From Rhodococcus sp. IEGM 1379 (lineage in GTDB: Bacteria; Actinomycetota; Actinomycetes; Mycobacteriales; Mycobacteriaceae), in NCBI RefSeq assembly GCF_030056815.1, contig NZ_JASHKR010000003.1, forward strand, positions 1 to 64,000: DNA of 64,000 nucleotides, read 5' to 3'. Positions 55,192 to 64,000 of the stretch are shown here, in pieces. The notes under the pieces were generated by a model, which saw only the letters and a program-made list of their open reading frames with translations, did not search any database and was not told the DNA's origin. Position numbers and translations under genes: made by a program. Numbering within the stretch: the stretch's first letter is position 1; each line of letters begins with the position of its first letter.

Positions 55192-55380
55192 CTATTTCTT
55201 CGGATGATCTATCCAACCGTCACTGCCCGGAAACACCAATACTTCATGGCCGTCGTCGTAACGCACAAGATACGGCGGAGCACCGTTCTCCCCGTGCACT
55301 TCGATCACTTCGGCCGACGTCTCGGCCTGACCGACAACCCGACCTTGCACATGTAGACGATCACCTACCTGGGCATGCAT
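55192..55380 (-). CDS. DUF1918 protein
   Basis: 62 residues, complete small beta-barrel (SH3-like) protein: MHAQVGDRLHVQGRVVGQ, AEVIEVHGENGAPPYLVRYDDGHEVLVFPG and a short tail (WIDHPKK). This is the DUF1918 signature. GGAGG lies six bases before the ATG at 55380. Common in actinobacteria; function unknown. Confidence 0.85.
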   Translation of the reverse strand: MHAQVGDRLHVQGRVVGQAETSAEVIEVHGENGAPPYLVRYDDGHEVLVFPGSDGWIDHPKK

Positions 55381-55493
55381 GAATTTCCTCCCTCGAGCGA
55401 ACACTCTCCTTGCGTGTTCCCCACCGAGGCGCCTCATAACCCGCAGACCTCGCGGTGACTGAATCCACACCACCCAGATGTGGCGCCCAAGTG

Positions 55494-55531
55494 GTGAACA
55501 GTGGTTCACTTGATGGTGAACAATCATTCAC
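55494..55531. promoter_or_regulatory. Two tandem 16-bp palindromes before the MFS gene
   Basis: GTGAAC-AGTG-GTTCAC (55494-55509, perfect arms) and GTGAAC-AATC-ATTCAC (55516-55531, one mismatch). Starts are 22 bases apart, about two helical turns, so two dimers would sit on the same face. Probably sites for a repressor of the transporter gene; the regulator is not identified. Confidence 0.65.
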
Positions 55532-55555
55532 CGCACTGGAGGGAAGGCACGCCCC

Positions 55556-57580
55556 TTGGCTCTGCACTCGGCACCGTCGACACCCCCTGTCGCTCCGCTC
55601 GCCCCGGCCACCCGCCGTTCCAGTCGACTGATTACCGCCATTCTCTGCCTGTCCGGAACAGTCGTTGCGCTGCAGCAGACGATGGTGATTCCGCTGCTCC
55701 CCGACTTTCCGAAAATTCTCGGAGTCAGTTCGGACAATGCGTCGTGGCTCGTAACCGTGACGCTGTTGACCAGCGCCGTGGCAACACCGATCGTGTCGCG
55801 ACTCGCGGACATGTTCGGCAAACGCCGAATGATGTTGATCTCAATGACGATGATCATCATCGGATCACTGATCGCCGCCGTCGGCGGCACGTTTGTCACG
55901 CTCCTGATCGGACGCGGATTACAAGGGTTCGCGATCTCGATGATCCCGGTCGGCATCAGCATCATGCGCGACGAACTGCCCAAGGAAAAGGTCGCGTCGG
56001 CAACCGCCTTGATGAGTGCGACCCTCGGAATCGGTAGCGCCCTGGGACTACCACTGTCCGGCTTCATCTTCGAACAGTTCGGCTGGGAAGCGATCTTCTG
56101 GCTCTCGGCCGCGGTCGGTGCACTTCTGATAGTCGCAGTCGCCCTCGTCATCCCGGAATCGAGTGTCCGAACCCGCGGGAAATTCGATTTCCTGGGTGCC
56201 ATCCTGCTCTCCATTGCCCTGACCGCCCTCCTTCTGGCGATCTCCAAAGGTGCGCGCTGGGGTTGGACCAGTGAGCCGACAATCCTGATGTTCGGCCTCG
56301 GATTCGCGGTACTGGCAGTGTGGTTCCCGTACGAACTTCGCGTGACCCAACCCATGGTCGATCTACGAACATCGGCAAAACGGCCGGTCCTCCTGACCAA
56401 CCTTGCCTCCGCTCTGGTCGGATTCTCGATGTACGCCAACAACCTTTCGACGACGCAGCAGTTGCAGATGCCCAAGATCTCCGGCTACGGGTTCGAACTC
56501 GGCGTCATGGCAGCCGGTCTGTGCATGATCCCCGCGGGCCTCGCGATGGTCTTCTTTGCACCCGTCTCCGCCAAGATCACCAAAGGGTTCGGCACGAAGA
56601 TCACGCTGATGGTCGGCGGCGCAGTCCTCGCCCTCGCATATGTCGCCCGCGTTTTCCTCACTGGTTCGATTCCGTTGATCGTGATCAGTGCTGCCGTCGT
56701 GAGTATCGGTACCGCCATCGCATATTCGGCAATGCCGATGCTGATCATGCGGTCTGTGCCGATCACCGAAACCGCGTCCGCCAACGGACTCAACTCACTG
56801 CTGCGCTCGGTCGGCACTTCCATGTCCAGCGCCGTGGTCGCGGCCATGCTCACTGCGATAGTCATCCCCGCCGGGCCTGGCGAAGGATTGCCGGCACTCG
56901 GCGCATTCAAGAATATCTTCTGGCTCGCCGCCCTTGCCGCAGTAGGCGCAGTCATTGCGGCGGCATTCATTCCGCGGTACGGCGCCAAACCTGAATCCGC
57001 ATTGCCACCCGTCACGCCCGAGGGATTCGAAATCCCCTCCGCCGAGAATGAAATCGTTGTAGCCGGGCGTGTGGTGCGCGATGATCAGAGACCAGTCAAG
57101 CAAGCCGTGGTCACAGTCATGGACATGGACGGCCAACCCGTGGATTGGAGCCGCGCCGACAACGAGGGCGTGTTCTCGTTGGCCCTACGGGAACCCGGAC
57201 GCTACCTCGTGATCACCAGCGCCGACGGGTGGTCCCCCACATCGCAGGTCCTCACCTTCGAAGACGCACAATCGACGCACACCGTGACGTTGGGCCAGCG
57301 GCTCACGATCTCCGGGACAGTCAGTGTCGACGGACTGTCCATCGCGGGAACCATTGTCACGCTGACCAAACCGACCGGTGAATTCATCGCCTCGACCCTC
57401 ACCGATGAGACCGGACACTACGGAATATCGCTACCGGCTTCCGGGCGGTACATTCTCACCGCACTCGCACCTGGCGGTATGGGTTCACAGGCTCGGCAGA
57501 TTGCCGTGATTGCGCAATCGACCTCGGTCGACTTCGACGTTCCCCTCGACTCGGCACTTGTCTCCCAGTCTGACCACTGA
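55556..57580 (+). CDS. MFS drug-type transporter fused to C-terminal beta-sandwich repeats
   Basis: 674 residues. Residues about 25-480 are a 14-helix DHA2-type MFS antiporter: QQTMVIPLLPDFPKILGVS, SRLADMFGKRRMMLISM (motif A) and IGRGLQGFAISMIPVGISIMRDELP. About residues 495-660 form two carboxypeptidase-regulatory-like beta sandwiches: VVAGRVVRDDQRPVKQAVVTVMD...EPGRYLVITSADG and ISGTVSVDGLSIAGTIVTLT...ASGRYILTALAPGG. Start is a TTG at 55556 with AAGG upstream. The fusion is unusual for this family. Likely drug or metabolite efflux, regulated through the tandem palindromes. Confidence 0.8.
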   Translation: MALHSAPSTPPVAPLAPATRRSSRLITAILCLSGTVVALQQTMVIPLLPDFPKILGVSSDNASWLVTVTLLTSAVATPIVSRLADMFGKRRMMLISMTMIIIGSLIAAVGGTFVTLLIGRGLQGFAISMIPVGISIMRDELPKEKVASATALMSATLGIGSALGLPLSGFIFEQFGWEAIFWLSAAVGALLIVAVALVIPESSVRTRGKFDFLGAILLSIALTALLLAISKGARWGWTSEPTILMFGLGFAVLAVWFPYELRVTQPMVDLRTSAKRPVLLTNLASALVGFSMYANNLSTTQQLQMPKISGYGFELGVMAAGLCMIPAGLAMVFFAPVSAKITKGFGTKITLMVGGAVLALAYVARVFLTGSIPLIVISAAVVSIGTAIAYSAMPMLIMRSVPITETASANGLNSLLRSVGTSMSSAVVAAMLTAIVIPAGPGEGLPALGAFKNIFWLAALAAVGAVIAAAFIPRYGAKPESALPPVTPEGFEIPSAENEIVVAGRVVRDDQRPVKQAVVTVMDMDGQPVDWSRADNEGVFSLALREPGRYLVITSADGWSPTSQVLTFEDAQSTHTVTLGQRLTISGTVSVDGLSIAGTIVTLTKPTGEFIASTLTDETGHYGISLPASGRYILTALAPGGMGSQARQIAVIAQSTSVDFDVPLDSALVSQSDH

Positions 57581-58365
57581 TTCAGTCATTCACTCACGAA
57601 GCTCGACCGCGCCTTCGTCGTATGCGAGGACCTGCAGCCCTTGGTTTCGGAATCAAAGGTCAGCAGCAGAGAGGGTGACCCTCAGCTCCTGCCACAGACT
57701 GGACCACAGCTAGGTCCACCGGCCAAGCATGCCGAAAAACCTTTCCTCCCAGCAAGGTTGGGGACCACAGCCGACATTGCGCGGTCCAGAACTAGATGCG
57801 ACTGGACACCGTACGGCACTCCCGAGCATTTTTCGTCGGCAGCGAAAGAAGCTGTCCGGCAACAGTCACGTCAGACACATAGAAGCTTGTGTGTCACATC
57901 ACAGTGTGGTTAAGTAATGGGACCAGCCGGTCGCATAACTGTTCCATTCGGACCTGGGAACCTGACTGAAAGGGATTCGAATGAGGGCACAGGCAACCAA
58001 TAGCAATGATGAATTGACCCGCGCCGGCCGAGCAACACCACGCTTCGGTCTCAACTGCGCACTCAACGTCGAAACCCCTCACCACGGTGCCAAGACAACC
58101 GACTAGGCAAGGCACGATGCAACGGTTAACCGAAGCCGTCAACCCCCAGATCGGGAAGAGTGATGACGAACCCTCACACGCGGGGTCGTATCGAACTGCA
58201 TCACCGATAGCCTGACCGAACCGAATTTTGCTGCACACCAAGTGAATCGAACAACACAGATACTTAACGAAGGACATCGACCGACCCCTCGTTGCACAAA
58301 CGACCCATCCCTCCCCGACCCGTGTCCAGGGAGGAAACTCTCGTCACATCTTCCTTGGAGCCCGT
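57581..58365. other. 785-base region without a convincing gene
   Basis: No frame here combines a ribosome site, sensible composition and family similarity. The best short candidate is a 41-codon ORF at 57981-58106 (MRAQATNSNDELTRAGRATP...), with AAGGG before its ATG, possibly a leader peptide, but support is weak. The last part must contain the promoter of the ABC-importer cluster. Confidence 0.4.
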
Positions 58366-59343
58366 GTGAACACATCGACTACCCGTCAACGCCTCGAGCG
58401 TGACCGCACATCCGAATCCAGCGACGCACCCTACGATTTGGCATCACTGACTGAACTGCCGGTAACCCCGGCACGGTACCCATGGCGTCTGGTTGGTGGT
58501 GCAACCGTGCTACTGCTACTCGCGATGTTCGTGAGCGGACTGCTGACAAACCCCGCCTGGGACTGGAAAACGTTCAGCGAGTGGCTCTTCGAGAAATCGA
58601 TCATGAACGCTGTTCTCCTGACATTGCAGCTGACACTCTTCGGTGGTGTCATCGGCTTTGCCGGCGGTGTCGTCTTGGCGATGATGCGATTGTCCAGCAA
58701 TCCCATACTCCGCGCCACCAGTTGGAGCTACGTGTGGTTATTCAGATCTATTCCGCTCATCGTCCAGTTACTTTTCTGGGGCAACATATCGTACCTGTAC
58801 TCAACATTGAGCATCGGAATTCCCTTCGGTCCGTCGTTCGCAGAGATCCCCACCCTCCATCTGATCAGCGGAGTGGGTGCAGCGATCATCGGATTGAGCT
58901 TGCATGAATCCGCATACGCTGCTGAAATCGTTCGCTCAGGCATACTTTCAGTAGATCAGGGGCAGCTGGAAGCTGGTACGGCACTGGGAATTCCGAAGTT
59001 TCGCCAATTCCGTCGAATCATTTTCCCACAAGCCATGCGCACCATCCTCCCTAACGCTGCAAATTTGATCATCAGCTTGCTCAAGGGCACATCCGTTGTA
59101 TATGTCCTCGCCATCGGCGAGCTTTTCTACCAAGTTCAGGTGATTTACGGCGGTAGCGGTCAGATCGTCCCGCTTCTCATGGTCGCATCCGTCTGGTACG
59201 TGATCTTGGTATCCGTCATGTCAGTGGGCCAATTCTACCTGGAGCGGCACTTCTCCAAGGGAGCACTACGCACACTACCGCCCACGCCGTTACAAAAATT
59301 GAGGATGCAGATGACTACGCTCACAAAACTGGGTGCCCGATGA
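58366..59343 (+). CDS. Polar amino acid-type ABC importer permease
   Basis: 325 residues, larger than usual because of an N-terminal extension of about 45 residues. Five or six helices follow; the EAA motif, contact to the ATPase, reads [29 protein letters not shown] (about residues 204-232). HisM/GltK-type permease. GTG start with GGAG eight bases upstream. Its stop overlaps the ATPase ATG (ATGA). Part of an importer with the next two genes. Confidence 0.88.
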   Translation: MNTSTTRQRLERDRTSESSDAPYDLASLTELPVTPARYPWRLVGGATVLLLLAMFVSGLLTNPAWDWKTFSEWLFEKSIMNAVLLTLQLTLFGGVIGFAGGVVLAMMRLSSNPILRATSWSYVWLFRSIPLIVQLLFWGNISYLYSTLSIGIPFGPSFAEIPTLHLISGVGAAIIGLSLHESAYAAEIVRSGILSVDQGQLEAGTALGIPKFRQFRRIIFPQAMRTILPNAANLIISLLKGTSVVYVLAIGELFYQVQVIYGGSGQIVPLLMVASVWYVILVSVMSVGQFYLERHFSKGALRTLPPTPLQKLRMQMTTLTKLGAR

Positions 59344-60101
59344 ATCCTGTTGTCGAGGTTTACGACGCGCACAAGAGTTTTGGTGCCAACAAAGTGCTCG
59401 TGGGAGTCAGTCTCACTGTCGATGCCGGAGAGGTCGCTGTCATCCTCGGACCGTCAGGGTCAGGAAAGTCAACACTCCTGCGCGGCATCAACTTTCTGGA
59501 AAAACTCGACTCCGGATACATTCGCGTTTCAGGAGAGCTCATCGGGTATCGAGTCAGCGGAAAACGCATACGCGAATTAAAAGCTGGCGACCTCCTCAAA
59601 CAGCGCTCGAACATCGGATTCGTGTTCCAGAACTTCAACCTCTTTCAGAACATGACTGTTCTGGAGAACATCGTCGAAGCTCCGATCGCAATCGGCCGCA
59701 AGTCTAAATCCGATGCTCACGATTTGGCCGTAGAGCTACTCGATCAAGTCGGACTCTCGGACAAAAGCTCGGCGTACCCCCGGCAACTCTCCGGCGGCCA
59801 GCAACAGCGTGTAGCCATCGCCCGCGCACTGGCGCTTGAACCCGAGTTGATCCTGTTCGACGAACCCACTTCAGCGCTCGACCCGGAATTGGTCGGAGAG
59901 GTCCTCGATGTCATGAAGAAGCTCGCCCGTTCGGGCACGACGATGATCGTTGTTACACACGAAATCGGATTCGCCCGCGAAGTCGCGGACAGGGTCATCT
60001 TCATGGATGGCGGGCAGATAGTCGAGCAGGGTCCACCGAGCCAAGTCCTGGATCACCCCCGACAAGGACGCACCAAAGACTTCCTCTCCCGGGTGCTCTG
60101 A
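59340..60101 (+). CDS. Amino acid-type ABC importer ATPase
   Basis: 253 residues, GlnQ/HisP-like. Walker [10 protein letters not shown] (about 38-46), Q-loop VFQNFNLF, signature LSGGQQQR (about 144), Walker [13 protein letters not shown] and the H-loop VVTHEI. Drives uptake with the upstream permease, whose stop it overlaps. Followed after an 88-base gap and a hairpin by the binding protein. Confidence 0.93.
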   Translation: MNPVVEVYDAHKSFGANKVLVGVSLTVDAGEVAVILGPSGSGKSTLLRGINFLEKLDSGYIRVSGELIGYRVSGKRIRELKAGDLLKQRSNIGFVFQNFNLFQNMTVLENIVEAPIAIGRKSKSDAHDLAVELLDQVGLSDKSSAYPRQLSGGQQQRVAIARALALEPELILFDEPTSALDPELVGEVLDVMKKLARSGTTMIVVTHEIGFAREVADRVIFMDGGQIVEQGPPSQVLDHPRQGRTKDFLSRVL

Positions 60102-60147
60102 AACAGCACCAATAATCAACTGCCACAAGACTTCATCAACCAATTCC

Positions 60148-60163
60148 CCTGCTGCAGAGCAGG
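60148..60163. other. Intercistronic hairpin before the binding-protein gene
   Basis: CCTGCT-GCAG-AGCAGG stem-loop in the 88-base gap between ATPase and binding-protein genes. Such hairpins can protect the mRNA end and raise binding-protein output relative to the membrane parts. Confidence 0.4.
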
Positions 60164-60189
60164 AAATAACACTTGCCGAGGAGCAGAAA

Positions 60190-61152
60190 ATGACAACGAC
60201 AACACAGCGCTATCGACGGATAGCGACAGGCCTGAGCGTGATGGCTGTAGTCACCGCCCTCACTGCCTGCTCCGCACCCGTAGACAGTCGGTCGGCATCC
60301 GCCGCCACCGACGATCAGTCCACTCTGCCCCAGGACCAAGAGCCAATCATTCCGGCAAAAGTCGACGCCATCGCCGCCGAGGTGCCAGCTACCGTCCGCG
60401 AAAGAGGCACACTGATCAACGCAATCGGTGCTGCCCCGAACGGCGCTCCCCCGCTCGCCTTTGTCGGAGCGGACAACAAGACACTGGTCGGACTCGATCC
60501 CGATATCGCAGCGCTGGTAGCCGGCGTGCTCGGACTCAAGCTCGAGATCGTCAACACGTCCTACGAAAACCTGTTCCTCGGACTCGCAAGCGGCAAATAC
60601 GATTCGAGCATCGGCAACATCACCATCACACCGGCGAGGTTGGAATCCTACGATATGGGCTCGTACCGAAAGGATTTGGCCAGCTTCGAAGTAAAGAAGG
60701 ACTCCGGACTCCGGATCACGACTCCAGAAGAAGCATCCGGCAAGGTCATCGCAACAAAGGCTGCGACGACACAGGACAAGTTGCTACAGCAGTGGAACGT
60801 CGATCTTGCCGCCAAGGGTCTCGCACCGATTGACATAAAATACTTCGCGACGTCCGCTGCCAGCCTTCTGGCATTACAGTCCGGTGCTGTCGACGCGTAC
60901 CTCACCGTCGGCGCGACTGCAGCACACGAATCCGCGCTCCCCGATTCCAAGATTGAGGTCGGCGGACAACCCGCAAACGTCAATCCGGGCATCATCGGCA
61001 CCGTGTCCATGCGCGGAAACGGAATGGCCAAGCCGATGTGCGATGCCATCAACCATGTGATCGACAACGGAGATTACGCGAAGGTCATGTCCCGATGGAA
61101 CATGTCCGACTCGACGATTGAGAAGTGTGTAGTCAACACGCCGACAAGCTGA
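60190..61152 (+). CDS. ABC importer substrate-binding lipoprotein
   Basis: 320 residues. Lipoprotein signal peptide ending in the lipobox LTAC (cysteine about 27). The mature part is an SBP type 3 (amino-acid-binding) fold: LVGLDPDIAALVAGVLGLKLEIVNTSYENLFLGLASGKYDSSIGNITITPARLESYD is the typical ligand-site region. Anchored outside the membrane to deliver substrate to the permease. GAGGAG precedes the ATG. The ligand is probably an amino acid derivative; identity unknown. Confidence 0.9.
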   Translation: MTTTTQRYRRIATGLSVMAVVTALTACSAPVDSRSASAATDDQSTLPQDQEPIIPAKVDAIAAEVPATVRERGTLINAIGAAPNGAPPLAFVGADNKTLVGLDPDIAALVAGVLGLKLEIVNTSYENLFLGLASGKYDSSIGNITITPARLESYDMGSYRKDLASFEVKKDSGLRITTPEEASGKVIATKAATTQDKLLQQWNVDLAAKGLAPIDIKYFATSAASLLALQSGAVDAYLTVGATAAHESALPDSKIEVGGQPANVNPGIIGTVSMRGNGMAKPMCDAINHVIDNGDYAKVMSRWNMSDSTIEKCVVNTPTS

Positions 61153-61241
61153 TTCGCACTCAATCAAAAACTAGACCCCATCCTGACAGTCCCGACAAAA
61201 TCACAATTCACCATGATTCGGAACAGAACTCGAGAGGCCAC

Positions 61242-62420
61242 ATGACTGAGGTACTTACCGCCGGCACTGTGCTGACAGGTTCGGCAGCTATCCCGGACGG
61301 CGTAGTAGTGGTTTCCGAGCGCAAAATCGCTTGGGTTGGAAGCGAAGTGGATCTTCCGCCTGAGTACGCAGGTATACATCGGAGCAACTACCCTGATTCG
61401 ACGATCATGCCGGGAATGATCGATACGCACGTGCACCTCGCATTCGACGGCGGCCTGGATCCAGTCGCGCGCATGCGTGCGGAAGATGACAGACAGCAAC
61501 TGGTGTTAATGCTTCACAATGCCAGTGCTTTGTTGAGTGCAGGTGTCACAACAGCACGAGATCTTGGCGCGCGATCCTTCCTCGATGTCACTGTCCGTGA
61601 TTCGATTGATCAGGGCATAGCGTATGGACCTCGAATGTTGGTGACCGGTCCACCGGTGACCATTACCGGCGGACATTGTTGGTTCATGGGCGGCGAAGCC
61701 GACAGCCTCGACGACATACGCAAGATCGTGCGGACCCATCACAGGGAGGGCGTCGATCTGATCAAGGTCATGTCATCAGGCGGAATGATGACCAAAGGTT
61801 CGCTACCGTGGATCAACCAGTACACAGACGAGCATATGAAGGTCATTGTCGACGAGGCGCGCGTACTCGGTATGAAAGTTGCCGCGCACGCTCACGGCAC
61901 CGATGCCGTCAGACTGGCCGTCGACGCCGGGGTGTCAACGCTGGAACACTGCACGTTTGTCAACGAAGACCATCGACACGTTTTCGACCGTGAACTTGCT
62001 GTGAAGATCGCGGCTGCAGGAATTTTTGTGTGCCCGACAATCAATCTGAATGCCGAAACGTACAGCGAACGTTTCGGTACGAAGATCGGCGAGAATTTGC
62101 CCGAGATGAAGCGTCTCGGCATCAGCATCGTGGCGGGCACTGATGCCGGCATCGTAAATACTCCACACGACGAATATGCCGGCGGATTGGAATACTTAGC
62201 ATCGCTGGGCTTCTCCAACGAGGAAGTCATTGCGATGGCCACGCGCGACGCTGCAGAAGCACTCGGCATCGCCGGCACGACCGGCAGACTCGAGGCAGAC
62301 TTCGATGCCGATCTACTGGTAGTCGACGGCGATCCGCGCGCAGATATCTCGGTTGTCCGCCGACTGTCACGCATCATTGCGCGCGGACGGGATTACCCGG
62401 TCATCAACCAGCCACGATGA
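61242..62420 (+). CDS. Metal-dependent amidohydrolase (imidazolonepropionase/prolidase-like)
   Basis: 392-residue TIM-barrel amidohydrolase. Metal and catalytic positions: GMIDTHVHLAFD (H63, H65), LIKVMSSGG (bridging K175), AHAHG (H216/H218), LEHCTF (H236) and AGTDAG (D301). This is the subtype I pattern with two metals and includes Xaa-Pro/N-acyl-amino-acid hydrolases. ATG at 61242 with GAGAGG upstream. Between the importer and a C-S lyase gene, it may free an amino acid from an amide or dipeptide. Substrate unknown. Confidence 0.85.
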   Translation: MTEVLTAGTVLTGSAAIPDGVVVVSERKIAWVGSEVDLPPEYAGIHRSNYPDSTIMPGMIDTHVHLAFDGGLDPVARMRAEDDRQQLVLMLHNASALLSAGVTTARDLGARSFLDVTVRDSIDQGIAYGPRMLVTGPPVTITGGHCWFMGGEADSLDDIRKIVRTHHREGVDLIKVMSSGGMMTKGSLPWINQYTDEHMKVIVDEARVLGMKVAAHAHGTDAVRLAVDAGVSTLEHCTFVNEDHRHVFDRELAVKIAAAGIFVCPTINLNAETYSERFGTKIGENLPEMKRLGISIVAGTDAGIVNTPHDEYAGGLEYLASLGFSNEEVIAMATRDAAEALGIAGTTGRLEADFDADLLVVDGDPRADISVVRRLSRIIARGRDYPVINQPR

Positions 62421-62503
62421 AGTGACCAGATTGAGTCGACTTCCGTGCAACTAGCCGATTACAACGCAGCGTTCGTTCATTCACAGTGCCTCAAGGAGCT
62501 CCC

Positions 62504-63694
62504 ATGTCAACGTCGGGTTCGGAACACCCCTTCGACCGGTTGTCGATCGAAGATCTTCGCCGGCGGAGCTCACTGAAATGGACGGCCCATCCAGAGGATG
62601 TACTCCCCCTCTGGATTGCCGAGATGGATTTCCCCACAGCCGAACCCGTGGTCGAAGCCCTACGCAACGCAGTCGAACACGAGGAGTTCGGCTATGCCCC
62701 ACGCGGACAAAGTACGGATCTTCCTGCAGCAGTTGCTGATTGGCAATCGAGGCACTACGGTTGGACTGTAGATCCCGCTCGAGTACACATACTTCCCGAT
62801 GTAGTTCACTCAATCGGGGTGGCGATCGAAACCTTCTCCCCGGCTGGATCCGGGGTCGTTATTCCGACTCCCGCGTACATGCCGTTCTTCGCGCTGGCAC
62901 ACAATCTGGAGCGTCCAGTCATGGAGGCTCCCATGCTCGGCCACGGTCTCGATGCCTCGCTCAATCTTCCCGCTGTCGAGGCCGCGTTCGCGCGCGGCGC
63001 CAAAACCCTCATCCTCTGCCAACCTCACAACCCGATCGGTCGCGTGTTCCGACGCGACGAACTTACGGCACTGAGCGCAATCGTCGATTCATACGGAGCT
63101 CGGGTCGTCTCCGACGAGATCCATTCTCCCCTGGTATTTCCCGGCGCCCAACACATTCCGTATGCAAGTATTTCCGAAACCACTGCAGCGCATACGATCA
63201 CGGCAGTATCCGCGACCAAAGCCTGGAATCTTGCTGGGCTGAACTGTTCACAGGTGATCCTCTCCAACGATGCCGATCAGGAACGCTGGGAGTCGCTGTC
63301 GCTCCTGAAAACCCACGGCGCCACTCCATTCGGCATCCGTGCGAGCATTGCCGCGTACCGCGACGGCAGTGAATGGCTCGACGACGTGGTGAGCTACCTC
63401 GACGGAAACCGCCGCTTGCTGGCCGAATTGCTGGCAGATCGGCTTCCGGGAATCGGATACGTCGCGCCCGAAGCCACCTACCTCGGTTGGCTGGACTGCA
63501 GTGACCTGGAACTCAACACCGAGCCTGCTGATTTCTTTCTCCAACACGCCCGGGTCGCGCTCAGCGCCGGATCCCCTTTCGGACCGAACGGCCGCGGACA
63601 CGCCCGATTCAACTTCGCCACATCTCGCCCGGTCATCGAACGGGCTGTGGCGGCCATGGCCGGCGCGCTCAAGCAGCGTCGGATCACTAAGTAA
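62504..63694 (+). CDS. MalY/PatB-type cystathionine beta-lyase-like C-S lyase
   Basis: 396 residues, fold-type I PLP enzyme. LKWTAHPEDVLPLWIAEMDFPTAEPVVEAL at the start and YAPRGQSTDLPAAVADW are PatB/MalY features; ILCQPHNPIGRVFRRDEL, VVSDEIHSPLVFPG and the PLP lysine in SATKAWNLAGLN (K239) are visible. These enzymes cleave cysteine S-conjugates or cystathionine to thiol, pyruvate and ammonia. ATG at 62504 with AAGGAG upstream. Downstream of the importer and amidohydrolase. Confidence 0.87.
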   Translation: MSTSGSEHPFDRLSIEDLRRRSSLKWTAHPEDVLPLWIAEMDFPTAEPVVEALRNAVEHEEFGYAPRGQSTDLPAAVADWQSRHYGWTVDPARVHILPDVVHSIGVAIETFSPAGSGVVIPTPAYMPFFALAHNLERPVMEAPMLGHGLDASLNLPAVEAAFARGAKTLILCQPHNPIGRVFRRDELTALSAIVDSYGARVVSDEIHSPLVFPGAQHIPYASISETTAAHTITAVSATKAWNLAGLNCSQVILSNDADQERWESLSLLKTHGATPFGIRASIAAYRDGSEWLDDVVSYLDGNRRLLAELLADRLPGIGYVAPEATYLGWLDCSDLELNTEPADFFLQHARVALSAGSPFGPNGRGHARFNFATSRPVIERAVAAMAGALKQRRITK

Positions 63695-63716
63695 CACAAC
63701 ATATAAGGAGAACACT

Positions 63717-64000
63717 ATGTGGATCGTCTCTATGCGCATGAAGATCGAGGCATCTGACGAGGAAACCGAGCGCAAGTCCCGTGAGGGTTTCGAGAAGTTT
63801 CGCGCACTCGAAGGTCTCACACAGAAGTACTACATCCGGAACCACGAGACCGGCGAACTGGGTGGCGTCTACCTCTTCGAAACCAAGGAAGCCGTCGACG
63901 CCTACGTCAACGGCCCCATCGTCGCCAGTGTCGCTGAGCGCTTCGGCGTAATCGGCGAGGTCAAGCTCGAGGTCGTCGAAGTTCTGATGACTCTGGACGA
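63717..64000 (+). CDS. YdhR-like putative monooxygenase (3' end outside window)
   Basis: 94 codons visible from an ATG with AAGGAG seven bases upstream; no stop before the window end. WIVSMRMKIEASDEE, the EGFEKFRALEGLTQKYYIRN segment and GGVYLFETKEAVDAYVNGP match YdhR-type dimeric alpha/beta barrel proteins, annotated as putative monooxygenases. Twenty-two bases after the lyase gene, so probably cotranscribed. It may oxidise the released thiol or another product; this is speculation. Confidence 0.75.
   Translation, partial: MWIVSMRMKIEASDEETERKSREGFEKFRALEGLTQKYYIRNHETGELGGVYLFETKEAVDAYVNGPIVASVAERFGVIGEVKLEVVEVLMTLD

Noticed and set aside
55494-55531. Additional BioQ boxes
   Set aside because: The arms resemble TGAAC/GTTCA, but the spacer is four bases rather than three and the downstream gene is a transporter without biotin context.

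Overview
The window comes from a mycolic-acid-containing actinobacterium, most likely a Rhodococcus close to R. erythropolis/R. qingshengii. This rests on base composition near 60% GC, many GTG starts, a mycothiol-type arsenate reductase, a WS/DGAT wax-ester/triacylglycerol synthase, a DesA3-type desaturase, a mycofactocin-coupled SDR, an NrtR-controlled nadABC operon and a BioQ/BsaP biotin system. I see no rRNA, tRNA, CRISPR array, insertion sequence or integrated phage. Species assignment is inference.

Layout. 0-2.4 kb: arsenic resistance operon arsR-acr3-arsC (minus strand, arsC cut by the window edge), an ArsR-type palindrome and the stump of a flavin monooxygenase gene. 2.4-9.4 kb: lipid genes (WS/DGAT, secreted lipase, cyclopropane-fatty-acid synthase) mixed with a RibD-like reductase, a nitroreductase, a LysE exporter and a DUF1345 protein. 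9.4-12.3 kb: a PLP decarboxylase/lyase overlapping a GPH-type transporter. 12.4-18.5 kb: acetyltransferase, unusually GC-rich hydrolase, a small ORF interrupted by TGA, PAS-ANTAR regulator, secreted protein, DHDPS-family enzyme and divergent LysR regulator. 18.5-22.9 kb: nadA-nadB-nadC with divergent nrtR and a palindrome between them. 22.9-26.6 kb: truncated SDR, DUF2252, DUF2567 and TDT transporter. 26.6-28.6 kb: bioB-bsaP divergent from bioQ with two BioQ boxes. 28.8-30.6 kb: two VOC proteins and several very small genes, including an orphan S74-type domain.

30.6-36.8 kb is the most interesting block. A GAF/PucR-type regulator is followed by class II (degradative) HMG-CoA reductase, HMG-CoA lyase, a small two-helix membrane protein and a TctA-like permease. 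Together they read as uptake of mevalonate or a related acid and its conversion to acetoacetate and acetyl-CoA. 36.85-40.1 kb: bioF-bioD divergent from bioA, with a third, perfect BioQ box between them, so BioQ probably controls both biotin loci. 40.1-45.6 kb: glgX-treY (no treZ beside them) and a mycofactocin-type SDR closed by a 22-bp stem.

46-55.4 kb: tandem ABM-like protein, TetR regulators, small stress-type proteins (CsbD, DUF6131 and a decayed DUF6131-like copy), desaturase, DUF1206, quinone-reductase-like enzyme, a secreted RCC1-repeat protein, and a deletion scar joining the 3' halves of a divergent EamA/LysR pair. 55.5-57.6 kb: an MFS transporter fused to C-terminal beta-sandwich repeats behind two tandem palindromes. 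After about 785 bp with no convincing gene, 58.4-64.0 kb holds a plus-strand cluster: amino-acid-type ABC importer (permease, ATPase, lipoprotein), metal amidohydrolase, MalY/PatB-type C-S lyase and a YdhR-like protein cut by the window end. I read it as a salvage route for an amide- or peptide-linked sulfur amino acid conjugate.
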